NCBI GenBank assembly: GCA_965222745.1
Contig: CBDCUW010000005.1
Coordinates: forward strand, 1,116,001 to 1,180,000
Reading direction: 5' to 3'
DNA length: 64,000 nt
Source of the DNA: CBDCUW01 sp965222745
GTDB lineage: Bacteria; Planctomycetota; Planctomycetia; Pirellulales; Pirellulaceae
Part shown: positions 1 through 10,200 of the stretch, in pieces
Layout: every line of letters begins with the position of its first letter
Position numbering within the stretch: position 1 is the first letter of the stretch
Notes under the pieces: generated by a model
Told to the model about the DNA's origin: nothing
The model's database searches: none
What the model saw: the letters and a program-made list of their open reading frames with translations, nothing else
Translations under genes and position numbers: made by a program

Positions 1-2
1 TA

Positions 3-143
3 ACGCACAGCCCCCAGCGCTACCAGCGCGTTCGTGACCTGTTCACCACGCACGAGCTTCTCATCGAGCATGACGACTATCGCAACAAGACCATGCGCTT
101 GATCCGCGATTTTTTCGCAAAGCACGCCCAAAGCAGCGACTGA
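3..143 (+). CDS. C-terminal end of an unidentified protein (partial)
   Basis: The frame is open from the left edge of the window to a TGA at 141-143. The last 46 residues are charged and helical and end in RDFFAKHAQSSD. The start lies outside the window. I do not recognise the family from so short a piece. The codon use looks like that of neighbouring genes and no coding frame on the other strand competes here, so I take it as the tail of a real gene convergent with queG. Confidence 0.55.
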   Translation, partial: THSPQRYQRVRDLFTTHELLIEHDDYRNKTMRLIRDFFAKHAQSSD

Positions 144-145
144 TA

Positions 146-162
146 CATCATGTTTCATGATG
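146..162. repeat. Small perfect hairpin after the partial gene
   Basis: CATCATG-TTT-CATGATG is a perfect 7-bp inverted repeat starting two bases after the stop codon of the upstream gene. There is no T-run, so it is not a standard intrinsic terminator. It may still act as a 3'-end processing or pausing hairpin. Confidence 0.35.
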
Positions 163-257
163 GTGGTGCAGAAGTAGTATCGGTCGCCCGCTGCAAGTGG
201 GTGGGCTTTCTGCGGGCGGTTATCCGATCCCTGTCAGTTAGCGAGTCTTGTCTGACG

Positions 258-310
258 GTAGGGCCGGTTCTACCGGCCACAATATTTTCGGCCGGTGGAA
301 CCGGCCCTAC
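258..310. repeat. Intergenic palindromic repeat (GTAGGGCCGGTT family)
   Basis: Two 21-base arms (258-278 and 290-310) are inverted copies with one mismatch, separated by an AT-rich 11-base loop. The arms begin and end with GTAGGGCC/GGCCCTAC, like the other dispersed palindromes in this window. The TAG stop codon of queG (307-309, minus strand) lies inside the right arm. Confidence 0.85.
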
Positions 311-1506
311 TTCACTTCGCCAGCGAGGGCGAGCTGGATTTCGTTGCTCACTTCGGTGTCTTTTTCTATGCGAATTCGGTTCTTTAGACCTTCGATTGCC
401 TCGTTGGTTTTGATTCGGCTCAGCGCCCAGGCCGAGGCGGCTCGTACGATCGGTTCGTTGTCGTTCAAGCCGATGATTAACGTGTTGACGGCTGCTGGGT
501 CGCGTTGATTGCCCAGCACGATCGCCGCGTTTCTCAAGATTCCTCGGCGGCGTGTTCGCCAAAGTGGTGTCTTGCGAAATCGCTTGCGAAATTCGTTGTC
601 GTCGATCGAAAAGAGCTCGGCCAGATCGAGCGTTTCCAGCCGGCGCGGTGGGTGGTCTGACTTTCTTTGTGGTTTTCGATTCCACGGGCACACTTCTTGG
701 CAGATGTCGCAGCCGAACAACCAGTCACCGATCGCCGACCTCAGTGGTCGATCGATGTGGCCGCGGTGTTCGATGGTCAAGTAAGCGATGCATTTGGTTG
801 CATCCAGCACACCGGCTTGGGGAAACGCATTGGTTGGGCAAGCTTGCAGGCAGGCGGTGCAGGTGCCGCAGTGAAAGCCATCGTGAGGATCGTCGGGGGG
901 AAGTTCGACGTCGGTCAACAAGCAGGCCAGAAAGAAATAACTTCCCAGTGTTTTGCTGAGCAACAGTGTGTTTTTGCCGCGCCAGCCAAGTCCGGCTAGC
1001 TCCGCGACCTCGCGTTCCATCAGCGGCGCCGTGTCGACCACACCACGCACGTTTGCTTGGGGATACTCGGATTGCAGCAGCCGGCCGAGTCGCTTGAGTT
1101 TGGGGTGAATGGTGTCGTGGTAGTCGTCACCGCACCACGCGTAGCGGGCGATCTTTCCGCGACCGATTTTGGCGGTCTGAAATCGGCCGCAATCGTAGGG
1201 ATGCGCCAGGACGACGATCGACCGCGCCCCGACGAGGATGCTGCTGGGATTTTGATAGGCACCGCTGCGGTTGGCGAAGTAATCCATTTCGCCGGCGAAG
1301 CCTGATTCGATCCAACGAAGCAGATCGTTGTAGCCGGTCGACGTGACTGCCGGCGTGACGCCACAGAGAACGAATCCTTCACTCGTCGCGGCCTGGCGGA
1401 GGAAGTCGAGCGCGGATCGAAGTTGCGTCAGGTTTTGATCTGTTACCCGACGGTGACCGCTATCGTTCGATTCGTTGTCCAACTGGTCGCGTCGCGATTC
1501 GATCAT
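307..1506 (-). CDS. queG: Epoxyqueuosine reductase QueG
   Basis: QueG makes the last step of queuosine synthesis, reducing epoxyqueuosine in tRNA to queuosine with cobalamin and two 4Fe-4S clusters. The 399-residue protein shows the catalytic aspartate motif VDTAP (Asp158). The first ferredoxin-type set is CGTCTACLQACP (Cys213, 216, 219, 223). The second is CDICQEVCPWN (Cys266, 269, 273), with Cys239 between them. The C-terminal 70 residues form a HEAT-like repeat typical of the family. The ATG at 1506 lies 47 bases inside the upstream gene, so translation is probably coupled. No strong ribosome binding site is visible. It is last in a minus-strand run after ExbB/ExbD-type genes, an unusual setting for queG. 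tgt, the pathway entry gene, is far away at 48.5 kb. Confidence 0.95.
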   Translation of the reverse strand: MIESRRDQLDNESNDSGHRRVTDQNLTQLRSALDFLRQAATSEGFVLCGVTPAVTSTGYNDLLRWIESGFAGEMDYFANRSGAYQNPSSILVGARSIVVLAHPYDCGRFQTAKIGRGKIARYAWCGDDYHDTIHPKLKRLGRLLQSEYPQANVRGVVDTAPLMEREVAELAGLGWRGKNTLLLSKTLGSYFFLACLLTDVELPPDDPHDGFHCGTCTACLQACPTNAFPQAGVLDATKCIAYLTIEHRGHIDRPLRSAIGDWLFGCDICQEVCPWNRKPQRKSDHPPRRLETLDLAELFSIDDNEFRKRFRKTPLWRTRRRGILRNAAIVLGNQRDPAAVNTLIIGLNDNEPIVRAASAWALSRIKTNEAIEGLKNRIRIEKDTEVSNEIQLALAGEVK

Positions 1507-3259
1507 GGTTGTTGCGAATGGCGTGGCGGTAGTAAGTTTCCAAGCAGAGTGCCGCCATCGAAGTTGTGTAGACCGTTCCGCCGTAGCGTCCCCACATCGT
1601 ATCGGACGACCAGCTGCCGTCGGGGCGTTGTGTCGCTAACAGTCGTTGTTGTAGTGCCTGATTCCATTGTTGCCAGGCATCGTTTTGTAGTTGGTGCAGA
1701 CCCAGCGTTGCATAGTACCAATAATAGTAGTTGTCTTGACCGACACCGGGAGGTTGTTGCAAAAGGTATCGCTGGGCCTCGTCCAATTCCGCTTGCGGCA
1801 CTTGCTGTCCGATCAGCAATCTGGTCGCCAGGGCTTCAGCGGTCATCGTACGGCTGGGTGGTTCATCGGGCCGATAGCTTGCCAGCCCGCCCGTTTGTCC
1901 TTTTCGGACGGTGAGAAGAAACCGTTGGATGCCGGCCACGGCGCGGTTGTCGATTGGAATTTGGGCGCGGTGCCCGGCGTCCAACACCATCGCTTGCCAG
2001 CCAAGTTGGCTGAGGTCTCCGGGGTCGCCGGGGATGTATCGCCAGCCGCCGGTGGTGGGATGTTGTTGAGCCAGGGTGTAGCGGATCGCTCTTCGAGCGC
2101 ACTGGATCGACGATGGATCTTTGGTGATCGCGGCCGTCTCGCACATCGCCAGCGCCGCCATCCCGTGGGCATAGTTTGCCGCGTAGGGCATCGCTTCACC
2201 GGCGAGCGATCCGTCCGGTTGTTGGGTTCGAATCAAATAGGCGAGTCCGCGATAGACGTTGTCGGCGTAATCGCCTTGCAAGTGGGTATGTCCGGTGCCG
2301 ATCATGGTCAGCAGCGCCAGTCCGGTGATCGCCGATTCAGCTCGCGATCCCGTACCGGGCCGGGCCACTGCTAAAACCTGACGATTTTCACGACCGCCGC
2401 CCGAGGCGATCGGATCCCAGGCTCCGTCTGCTCTTTGGGCGTCGGCCAAAAAACGCAGCGCCGCTTCGACCGCCGCTTCGGTGCGGGCGTTGCCGCCGGT
2501 TTGCAACAACGCCAACTCTTTCGCCCCACCGACGCGGTTGGCGAAATCGCTTTCCAGCGCGCCGGGAACCATCGCTTCAGGGGCTGTCGATTGGGCGACC
2601 GGCGTCGCTTCGATGGCGCTGGGCGTCGACGAGGATTGCGGAACCGAAGGTGATTGCGGTTGAACGTTCGCGGCTGCCTCCACATCGGCAGCCATGGGCG
2701 CCGGCTCGGTCGCCACCAGCGCCTCGGCCAACATTTGGCCCAGCTCGGAATCGAGCGAGGCGATTTCGGTGGAGCTCTCTTCGGGCGTTGGCGTCAAGCT
2801 ATCGGGAACTTTTTGGGTACTTTCGATCGGCGGCGTATCCTCGGCGACATCCGATGGGGTGACTTCCGTCGGTACGGGAGGTGGAGGTTGTTTCAGCAGA
2901 TCAGTCAAATCGGAAACAGGAAGCGGCGCGATCGAAGCGTGCTGTTCGGTTCCTGACGCGTCGGCTACGGAAACGTCGGGATCAAAATGGGAAAGTTCAA
3001 TGGTGCCCGCGCCGGGTGGTTGTTGGGAATCGGGATCGGGCGAAGCGGTTCCGCCGTTTTTCTTCGGCAATAGGGGAACCAGGAAGATCAAAGCGGCGTG
3101 CAGCACGATTGACACCATCAAGCAAACAACCGCTGCCTGCCGTCCTTGCCGCTTGCGACGTCCGAATAGCCAAAGAGTGATTAGCAGCAACGCGACCGCC
3201 GCGGCCGCGACCGAATAGACTAGCCGAGGGTCTGCCCAAAGCTGGGCTGGATCTTTCAA
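1460..3259 (-). CDS. TonB-like membrane protein with C-terminal squalene-cyclase-fold domain
   Basis: The 599-residue protein has two N-terminal membrane segments (about residues 14-32 and 43-65). The second contains S-x-x-x-H (Ser50, His54), the spacing of the TonB transmembrane motif that engages ExbB/ExbD. A long Pro/Glu/Thr/Ser-rich linker follows (about 70-240), as in TonB and TolA. From about residue 245 the protein is an alpha/alpha-barrel of the squalene-hopene cyclase/prenyltransferase type, with repeated motifs such as FLADAQRADGAWDP, LIRTQQPDGSLAG and LLATQRPDGSWSSD. The aspartate-rich catalytic motif of true cyclases is not obvious, so binding rather than cyclisation is likely. 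The start is a TTG that overlaps the exbD stop (TTGA), with GAGGA seven bases upstream. The operon order suggests it is the energised partner of the ExbBD pair. Confidence 0.8.
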   Translation of the reverse strand: MKDPAQLWADPRLVYSVAAAAVALLLITLWLFGRRKRQGRQAAVVCLMVSIVLHAALIFLVPLLPKKNGGTASPDPDSQQPPGAGTIELSHFDPDVSVADASGTEQHASIAPLPVSDLTDLLKQPPPPVPTEVTPSDVAEDTPPIESTQKVPDSLTPTPEESSTEIASLDSELGQMLAEALVATEPAPMAADVEAAANVQPQSPSVPQSSSTPSAIEATPVAQSTAPEAMVPGALESDFANRVGGAKELALLQTGGNARTEAAVEAALRFLADAQRADGAWDPIASGGGRENRQVLAVARPGTGSRAESAITGLALLTMIGTGHTHLQGDYADNVYRGLAYLIRTQQPDGSLAGEAMPYAANYAHGMAALAMCETAAITKDPSSIQCARRAIRYTLAQQHPTTGGWRYIPGDPGDLSQLGWQAMVLDAGHRAQIPIDNRAVAGIQRFLLTVRKGQTGGLASYRPDEPPSRTMTAEALATRLLIGQQVPQAELDEAQRYLLQQPPGVGQDNYYYWYYATLGLHQLQNDAWQQWNQALQQRLLATQRPDGSWSSDTMWGRYGGTVYTTSMAALCLETYYRHAIRNNHDRIATRPVGQRIER

Positions 3260-3666
3260 CGGCGCATCCTCGTCGAGATATCGATTTTGTCCACACCGCT
3301 GCTGCGAACGGCGCGCAGCACTTCCATTGTCCGCTGGTTGGTGCCGTTGGCGTCGGTCAGCACGATGACCTTCATGGCCGGGTAGACCGCCTGTTGTTGC
3401 CGCAGCGTATCGGTCAGTTGTGGTAGCGACGTGACCTGGCCGTCCAAACTGACGGTGCCGTCGACTTCGATGGCGACCTCGCGCTGGTCAGGAACTCGGG
3501 TGATCGAACGCATTTCGCCAACAGTCGGGACGTTCACGTTGATCCGGCTTTCCGCTTCACTGAACTTGCTGCCGACCATGAAGAAGATCACCAGCAGAAA
3601 CACCACGTCAATCATCGGCGTCAGGTTGATCGTCGCGTCTTCAGAACGTTCTCGGCGAGTAGGCAT
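3256..3666 (-). CDS. exbD: ExbD/TolR family biopolymer transport protein
   Basis: This small inner-membrane protein would use the proton gradient together with ExbB/TolQ. The 136-residue sequence has the family signature INLTPMIDVVFLLVIFFMV at residues 13-31. The conserved membrane aspartate is Asp20. A periplasmic domain with a regular beta/alpha pattern follows. It overlaps the downstream gene by four bases (TTGA). It is separated from exbB by 92 bases that hold a palindromic repeat. Whether it serves a Ton, Tol or dedicated system cannot be settled by sequence. Confidence 0.92.
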   Translation of the reverse strand: MPTRRERSEDATINLTPMIDVVFLLVIFFMVGSKFSEAESRINVNVPTVGEMRSITRVPDQREVAIEVDGTVSLDGQVTSLPQLTDTLRQQQAVYPAMKVIVLTDANGTNQRTMEVLRAVRSSGVDKIDISTRMRR

Positions 3667-3682
3667 GATCGGGCGATGCTTG

Positions 3683-3751
3683 GTAGGCCGGCTTGTCCCT
3701 AGCCGGCGGGCAGATTTCGGTCCTCGCCGACATGGGACGGGGTCGGCCTAC
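3683..3751. repeat. Dispersed palindrome, GTAGGCC...GGCCTAC family, copy 1
   Basis: A diverged copy between exbB and exbD. It begins GTAGGCCGGCTTGTCCCTAG and ends GGGACGGGGTCGGCCTAC. The termini match the six other copies or half-copies in the window; the internal stem has mismatches. Confidence 0.75.
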
Positions 3752-3758
3752 ATACCAA

Positions 3759-4820
3759 TCAGGCGGCGCGCCGTTTTCGTGAACTTCGTGAGCTGGAGTT
3801 GTTTTCCAGGCCTTCCGCCGAAATGCAATCGACGACTCGCTGACAAAGTTTGTCGATCTCGTTCAGATAGTTATCCGACTTGCTGCTGAAGTACATGTAT
3901 GCCAGGTACGCCGGGATCGCGACACTCAATCCGCCCGCGGTGGTCATCAGGGCCACGCTGATTCCGGATGCCAAAGTTTCAGGACGCCCCAGCGAATCCT
4001 GAGAGCTGATCACGTCGAATGCTTCGATCATTCCGATCACGGTGCCCAACAGGCCCAACAGCGGAGCAACGTTGCTGATCGCATGAAAGACGCGCAGGAA
4101 TCTTTTTAGTCCGTCCGAAACACGATCGCCGGCGTCCATCACCGCCTGTTCGATCTCGAACATCGGTCGGCCCCAGCGTCGGACGGCGGCTCGAAAGACT
4201 TCTGCAACGGGACAGTCGAACTCTTCGCAGATTTCCGTTGCCTCTTCGTAACTGAGCTGTCCGTCCTCGACACATTCGGTGAACCGTCGAACAAAGGGAC
4301 GCGGGATCACTCTCCGACGGCGCAGCGCAATCAGTCGTTCCAGGGAGAGGGTCAGCACGATCAGCGAGCAAACGCCAAGCGGGATCATCAACCAGCCGCC
4401 TTGTGCGATTTTGCCAACAATTGCCGGCATTTCCCAAGCCGCGGAAGCTTCTTCGGCTGTGCCCTCTGGGGCATTGGTATCGGTCGTCGGAGCGGTCATG
4501 GCGGCCGATGGAATGGTGGGAACCGTTGTGGTCGGGGTGCCGCCGAAGTTTTGGTTTTGCTGTCCAAAGGGCTGTTGCGCGATCCGCACTTGAGGCTGAG
4601 GCGCGGGATTGAAGGTCGGCTGTTGAAACTGACCCATTGCCGGTGGGATTGTTGTCATCCACCAGCTTGCCCCGCCCGCCAGTACCAACATCGGAATCAG
4701 CCGCGAAAGCAGTCCAGGAAGATGGTTGCTTCCACGGAGCTGGCGTCGAGCAGGTCTTGCACCGCGGTTCGATCGGGACCGCGATGGAGGATTGGTTTTG
4801 CTTTCGCGGTGCTCGTTCAT
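3759..4820 (-). CDS. exbB: MotA/TolQ/ExbB proton channel family protein
   Basis: The 353-residue protein has the membrane layout of ExbB. An N-terminal signal/anchor (about residues 35-60) precedes a Gln/Pro-rich periplasmic stretch. Membrane helices follow at about 140-165 (WLMIPLGVCSLIVLTLSLER), 245-270 (APLLGLLGTVIGMIEAF) and 285-315 (SVALMTTAGGLSVAIPAYLA). The last two carry the family's conserved glycine- and threonine-rich motifs. The ATG overlaps the stop of the upstream TPR gene (ATGA), so the two are translationally coupled. It forms an operon with the TPR protein, ExbD and the TonB-like cyclase-fold protein. Confidence 0.93.
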   Translation of the reverse strand: MNEHRESKTNPPSRSRSNRGARPARRQLRGSNHLPGLLSRLIPMLVLAGGASWWMTTIPPAMGQFQQPTFNPAPQPQVRIAQQPFGQQNQNFGGTPTTTVPTIPSAAMTAPTTDTNAPEGTAEEASAAWEMPAIVGKIAQGGWLMIPLGVCSLIVLTLSLERLIALRRRRVIPRPFVRRFTECVEDGQLSYEEATEICEEFDCPVAEVFRAAVRRWGRPMFEIEQAVMDAGDRVSDGLKRFLRVFHAISNVAPLLGLLGTVIGMIEAFDVISSQDSLGRPETLASGISVALMTTAGGLSVAIPAYLAYMYFSSKSDNYLNEIDKLCQRVVDCISAEGLENNSSSRSSRKRRAA

Positions 4821-6748
4821 CGTCTTAAGATTGGCCTGGATTGGTTGTTTTGCGGACCTTGCTCGGGCGCGATGGCGGCCAGTCGGCGTCGGGCCATCGC
4901 CGCATGGGGACTTTCAGCAAACCGGTTCAACAATCCCCAGTAGCACACCGCGGCCTCGCGTGTCCGCCCCAATTGTTCAAAAGATTTTCCCGCTTGAACC
5001 AGCGATGCGGCGACAAACAAGCCGTCACGATCCATCCCCTCGACCCGGCGATACGCTTCGATGGCCTGGGCAAATTTCTGTTGCAGGTAATAGGTTTCGC
5101 CGATCAACCATTGCGCCCGGCCTCGCAGCCCGGCGTCCGTCTCGGTCGATCGAATGACGCTTTCCAAGTGACCGCGCGCCTGATCGAACTGGATCTGCCG
5201 AATCGCCAATTCGGCTTCCAGCAAATGGACCAGTGAGAGTTGAAAAACGTCGTCACCGGCTGCTTGTCGCGCGGCGGCGATTCGCTTGGCCGCCAGCGAC
5301 GCATCCTTGCCCAGTGAGGTCTCCGTTTCGGCACAGCGAAGCAGCGTCGCAAAATCGATAGCTCCGCGAACATCCACCAAGTGATTCCACCAGCGATGGG
5401 CGTCGGCGGTGCGGCCGGTTTGCATCAAGGCTTCGGCGAACAGACGTTCGACCGAGACCGTTCGCGAAGGGGGCGAAGAATCGGTCGATTCCGTTTCCGA
5501 AGCGAGCGCCAACATTGACCAGCGCTGCGTCCGACCCGCCCATCGGCAGGCTGCCTCTCTTGCAGCGGGCACGATTTCGTTTTCCAAACCTTCCGGTGGT
5601 GAGACCAAGAGGGTTGCCATTCGTTCGGCATCGGCTGGTCGCTCGGAGTCGGCCAATTGCTGAAGCGTATCGGCCGTCGTCTGTCCCGACTTGTCGATCC
5701 GAGCCAACTGGCGAGCGTAGGTGTCAAAGAAATCGGCAGCTTCGTTGCCCATGGCGACGACCAAGGCGGATTGCAATGTTTTCGCGTTCAACGATTCGAT
5801 TCGCTGGGTCGCCGCCGGCGTCAACAACCACTGTCGTACCGCGGGCGCCATCGTGGCCGAGTCGGAGGCAGCGGGTTGATTCAGGACAACTTGAATTGCC
5901 GCTTCTGACGTGGGCCAGCGGCTTAGCAAATCGGCAAGCATGGCGTTTGCATCGTCATCACGCCCGGCCTGTTTCAGGCACTCCGCACAGGCTCGCGCCG
6001 CTCGCGCCGCGTCGGTGTGGTCGGGGTAGGCATGAATGAAGGCGGCCAACTGTTTCGCCGCCTCGACCGGTTGTTCTCCTGCCAGTGCGATCGCCCAGGC
6101 GGCACCCAGCATCGCTACCGGTTTTTCCTGCGGTGATGCGTGATCCAATGCCAGGGTGTATGCCCTGAAAGCCAATTTGTAATCAGCGCTGGTCAGAGCC
6201 GCCGAACCAGTCCGCAACGCCAGTTTTGTCGCCATCTGGCGATGCGAGTCGGCCACTCCACCGCCGGCTGCGAATGTGGGAACCAGCGCATCCAATGCAT
6301 CGTTGATCTGCCCTGTTTGGATCAGCACAGACGCGGCTGCCAAGCGAACCAGAGCCATCTTGTCGGGCGATAACGACTGGGCCGCGGGGCGCCCGGAGGC
6401 AGTGATGCTGCGACCGTAGAACTCTGCCGCTTCCTGAACTTTGCCCGCCTGCTGAAACGCATGGGCAAGTCGCGCAAGTACCAATGTCGGATCGAAACTT
6501 GTTGGTTCGGACGAATCGATTTGCCGAGCCACTTCGGCTGCGGCGTTCAAATCGCCGTCGGTGATCAGCCGATCGATTTCGCTCACCGAAAGATCGGCGG
6601 CCAAGACACGGCCCGGAAAAACCAGCGGCAGGCAGACGAGTGCGATACAGACGGCTGCACGGCGCAGCAGTGACCTGGCACCGAGGTCCACTTGGTGCCG
6701 GCGAAATCCGAAAGTCAAGCAAGGGAAGAAAAGCAGTGGGCGCGCCAT
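4817..6748 (-). CDS. Exported TPR-repeat protein
   Basis: The 643-residue protein is a helical repeat protein with tetratricopeptide-like units, for example near the N-terminus (LARLAHAFQQAGKVQEAAEF) and near the C-terminus (LIGETYYLQQKFAQAIEAYR). A signal peptide around residues 30-50 ends in LVFPGRVLAADL. I chose the ATG at 6748 because AGGA sits about eight bases upstream. The longer in-frame extension would run through a palindromic intergenic repeat. It is first in the ExbB/ExbD operon and probably acts in the periplasm as a scaffold for the energised complex, much as YbgF/CpoB goes with Tol systems. That role is inferred from position only. Confidence 0.82.
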   Translation of the reverse strand: MARPLLFFPCLTFGFRRHQVDLGARSLLRRAAVCIALVCLPLVFPGRVLAADLSVSEIDRLITDGDLNAAAEVARQIDSSEPTSFDPTLVLARLAHAFQQAGKVQEAAEFYGRSITASGRPAAQSLSPDKMALVRLAAASVLIQTGQINDALDALVPTFAAGGGVADSHRQMATKLALRTGSAALTSADYKLAFRAYTLALDHASPQEKPVAMLGAAWAIALAGEQPVEAAKQLAAFIHAYPDHTDAARAARACAECLKQAGRDDDANAMLADLLSRWPTSEAAIQVVLNQPAASDSATMAPAVRQWLLTPAATQRIESLNAKTLQSALVVAMGNEAADFFDTYARQLARIDKSGQTTADTLQQLADSERPADAERMATLLVSPPEGLENEIVPAAREAACRWAGRTQRWSMLALASETESTDSSPPSRTVSVERLFAEALMQTGRTADAHRWWNHLVDVRGAIDFATLLRCAETETSLGKDASLAAKRIAAARQAAGDDVFQLSLVHLLEAELAIRQIQFDQARGHLESVIRSTETDAGLRGRAQWLIGETYYLQQKFAQAIEAYRRVEGMDRDGLFVAASLVQAGKSFEQLGRTREAAVCYWGLLNRFAESPHAAMARRRLAAIAPEQGPQNNQSRPILRR

Positions 6749-7240
6749 ACCAATTTCCTGTCGGTCGATCGTCACCGCTGGGATCGCTGATCCACAATCC
6801 CGCAGATACCCCAAACCGCAAAGCCACCGCAATCCCTTCTTTGGGTACAAACGGCAATCCTGTCCCCGCTCCCTTGCGAGCATGGCGGCTTTGCCGCCAC
6901 GCTCGCAGGGGAGCGGGGAGATGAGAGGCGGTCGTTCACCCAGGGCAGCGCAGACGTTCGTAAAACTCACGTTGCCTCGCCCTGGGCTAGGCAAAATGCT
7001 GGACCTTTGGCCCGAAGAACGAGTCCAGATTTCTTCCCTCATTCTCTCGTTTGGATAGCGCCCGTTTCGCCTGCCTGCCCCGCATTCCTTCGGAACTGGT
7101 CAAAACAGAGCTAGGCTGCCGGGGGTCTTTCATCTACTCTGTAAACACAGAAAATCCCGTTTTTCCCGGCCTTGGCAAGCAAGTCATTGCCGGACTCTGT
7201 TGCCTCCGATTTCCGATTTTCCGGTTCTAGAACATTTCGC
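6749..7240. other. Divergent intergenic region between the TPR operon and smc
   Basis: This 492-base gap must hold both divergent promoters; I cannot place -35/-10 boxes with confidence. It contains the palindromic repeat at 6864-6986. A full frame open through here on the minus strand is best explained as an extension through repeat DNA, not coding sequence. Confidence 0.5.
6864..6986. repeat. Compound palindromic intergenic repeat
   Basis: A long hairpin at 6864-6918 has arms CCCCGCTCCC...TGGCGGC and GCCGCCA...GGGAGCGGGG (24 of 26 positions paired) around a TTT loop. It is followed by an inverted pair CCCAGGGC (6939-6946) and GCCCTGGG (6979-6986). Lone CCCAGGGC fragments recur near 10887 and 13308. 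Confidence 0.8.
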
Positions 7241-10200
7241 ATGCTCAAAGCACTCGAACTGGCCGGATTCAAGAGCTTTGCCGATCGGACTCGGTTTGAG
7301 TTTCCCGACGGCATCACGGTTGTTGTCGGGCCCAACGGGTCGGGAAAATCGAATATCGTCGATGCCATCAAATGGGTTCTGGGCTCTCAGAGCGCCAAGA
7401 GCCTCCGCGGCAAAGACATGTCGGATGTCATTTTCAAAGGTTCACAGACACGAGGGCCGTCTGGGACCGCCGAAGCGACGATCATCTTTGACAATTCCGA
7501 CGGTGATTTGCCGATCGACGCACCCGAAGTCCACGTCACCCGCCGAGTCTATCGCAGTGGCGAAGGCGAGTACCTGATCAACAACCAGGCGGTGCGGCTG
7601 AAGGATGTGAAGAACCTGATCCGCGGGACGGGAATCGGGATCGACGCCTACAGCCTGATCGAACAGGGCAAGGTCGATCGGATGCTTCAAGCCAACGCCA
7701 AGGATCGACGAGCGATCTTCGAGGAGGCGGCGGGCATCAGCCGGTTCAAAGCGAAAAAGGTGGAAGCGGAACGCCGGCTGGCGCGAGTCCAATCGAATCT
7801 CACCCGGCTGGGCGACATCGTCGACGAAGTGGCCTCGCGATTGCGGAGCATCCGTAGCCAGGCAAGCAAGGCAGAAAAGTACCGCCAGGCCAGCGAACGG
7901 CTGAAAGAACTGCGTACCCAAGTGGCCTGGACCGATTGGGCCGAGTTGTCGGTGGAGTCTGATGCGGCCGGGTCAGAGTTGTCGGTCGCGGCGGAAAAAC
8001 TGCAGCAGCTGGAGACGCTTCGCGAACAGATGTCCGAGGAACGTCAGGCGGCTGATTTGCAATTGCAGCAGATCGCCGACGAGTCACGGGCAGCCGAACA
8101 ACAACGCGCCGAGTGGTTGCAGAAGATCGCGGAATTGGCCGGCCGCCGCGATGCCGACAACATGGCGATCGGGGATCTTCGCGACAGCGTTGCCAAGTCG
8201 CTGCGCCGCGTTCGGTTGTTGCAGACGCAGGCCGGATCAGCCGCCGCGGAGCTGCGCGGTGCCAACGAACGGCTGAGCAGTTATCGGCAGGAGCTCGATT
8301 CAGTCAAAGCACGCAGCGCCCAGGCGGAGTCCGAGCGTGATCGGATTCAGGTTGAGGTTGGCGAGGTGCGCCAGCGCCGTAACGCTGTCCAACAAAAACA
8401 TCTTGCCGCCGTGCGACGCGTTGCCGATTTGGACGCCAGTCGCCAACGCGCCGAACAACGGGTCGCCGAGTCAACGCGATCGCTTGCCAATTTGGAGAAA
8501 CGATCGGGCGCGGCAAAAAAGCTGTTGTCCGAAGCGACCGAGGAGGCAACCGCGTCGCGGCAGAGGGTGCAGACGCTGGACGCCGAGATTGTTCAGGCGG
8601 CAAAAGAGATCGAACTGGCCGACGCGAAGCTGGCCGAAAACCGCCGTACGCTGCAAAGACGCCGCGAGGAGATTTCGGCCTTGAAGGTTCGGCTGCAGGG
8701 AGTGACGGAGCGGCACAGCGTGCTGGAAGACCTGACGCGGCGACAGGAAGGTGTCTCCGGCGGAGTTCGCACGATCTTGAAACAGCTTGCCGATTCCTCT
8801 TCGCCACTTGCCGAAACGTTGCATGGAATCGTTGCCGATTGTTTCGAGGTGGATGTGAAAGTCGCGCCGCTGATCGATGCCGCGTTGGGCGAGCGAAGTC
8901 AGTATGTGGTCGTTGCCGGCGATCAATTGCAACAGGCGATCCTGGACGGCAGTCTGGAAATCAACAGCCGTGTCGGTTTGATTCGCATCGACGAACTCCC
9001 TTCTCGTCGGCCCGGTGACCGAATTCGATTGGACGGACTGAAAGGCGTCATTGGGCGTGGCGACCGGATGATCCAGTGCGATCCCGCCTACCAGCCGCTT
9101 GCCCGGCACTTGTTGAGCAACACCTGGTTGGTCGATTCGCTGGCGACCGCTTGGGCACATCGCAAGCTCAGTGGCGCTGGGTTGCGATTCGTGACCGCGG
9201 CCGGCGAATTGCTCGATTCCGATGGCACCACCGTGATCGGTCCCGCCGGTAAGTCGACCGGTTTGGTCAGTCGGCGCAGCGAATTGGCGGCCGCTCAACA
9301 GGAGATCGGGCACTACCGATTTCAACTTTCCGAAGCCGAAGCGGAAACGGAGCGATTGGATGCCAGGGTCGACCAGGAGGCAGCGGCGCTGGGGCGCATT
9401 GAGCAGCGGCACCGCAATCTGGTGACCGATCGAGCGGCTGCCGAGGCGGAGCGTCGCCACGTGGAGGAACGGTTGCAGTCGCAACAGATCGCTTGCGACG
9501 AAATCGCCGCGGAAATCGAACTGACGACCGAGCAACGAGATGCAGCCGGCGAAGAACTGGAAAACCTGACTCGCCAAATTCAACAGGGCCAACAAGAGAT
9601 CGAATCGCTCGAATTGCAGGCGGCCGAAATCGACGAAATGCTCTCCGAAACTCAAACCGCTTTGCAAACCGCCACCAGTGGAGTGATGGCGATCTCGGTC
9701 GACGTCGCGCGGGCCGAACAGAAATACGAGGCGCTTTCGGCCACGATGCAACAACAACGTCGCGATCAGGATCAACGCGAAGCAGCGGTGGAAGAAGTCC
9801 GCGGCCAGGCGCGAGACGGCAAAGTGAGGATTGACGAGTTGACCGCGCGTGTTCTTGACGCGACCGATAAATTGGCCCTACTTCAATGGGATTCCGATCG
9901 CAGTGCCGACCGGATCAAGGAGTTGGCCCAAGCCGCTGCCGATGTCCGTCGCGAAAACCGCGAGATCATGCAGGCCAGCGAACAGGCGATGAAAGATGTT
10001 GCGTCTGCCAGCGAAACGGTTCACGCCGTCACCGCCCGACGGGACAACGCGAAGCTCCGGCTTGATACGCTTGCCCAGCGGTTGTTGGAAGACTACGAGA
10101 TCGATCTTCGCAACAGCCAACCGCCCGAAGATCACCAGCCACCGGAGGATCGCCAGGCGGCGGAGCGCGAAATCACCGACCTGAGAGCCCAGTTGCAGCG

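Noticed and set aside
8471..9775. Long minus-strand frame inside smc
   Set aside because: It is a shadow of the SMC coiled coil and hinge, with composition typical of antisense to Gln/Glu/Arg-rich coding sequence.
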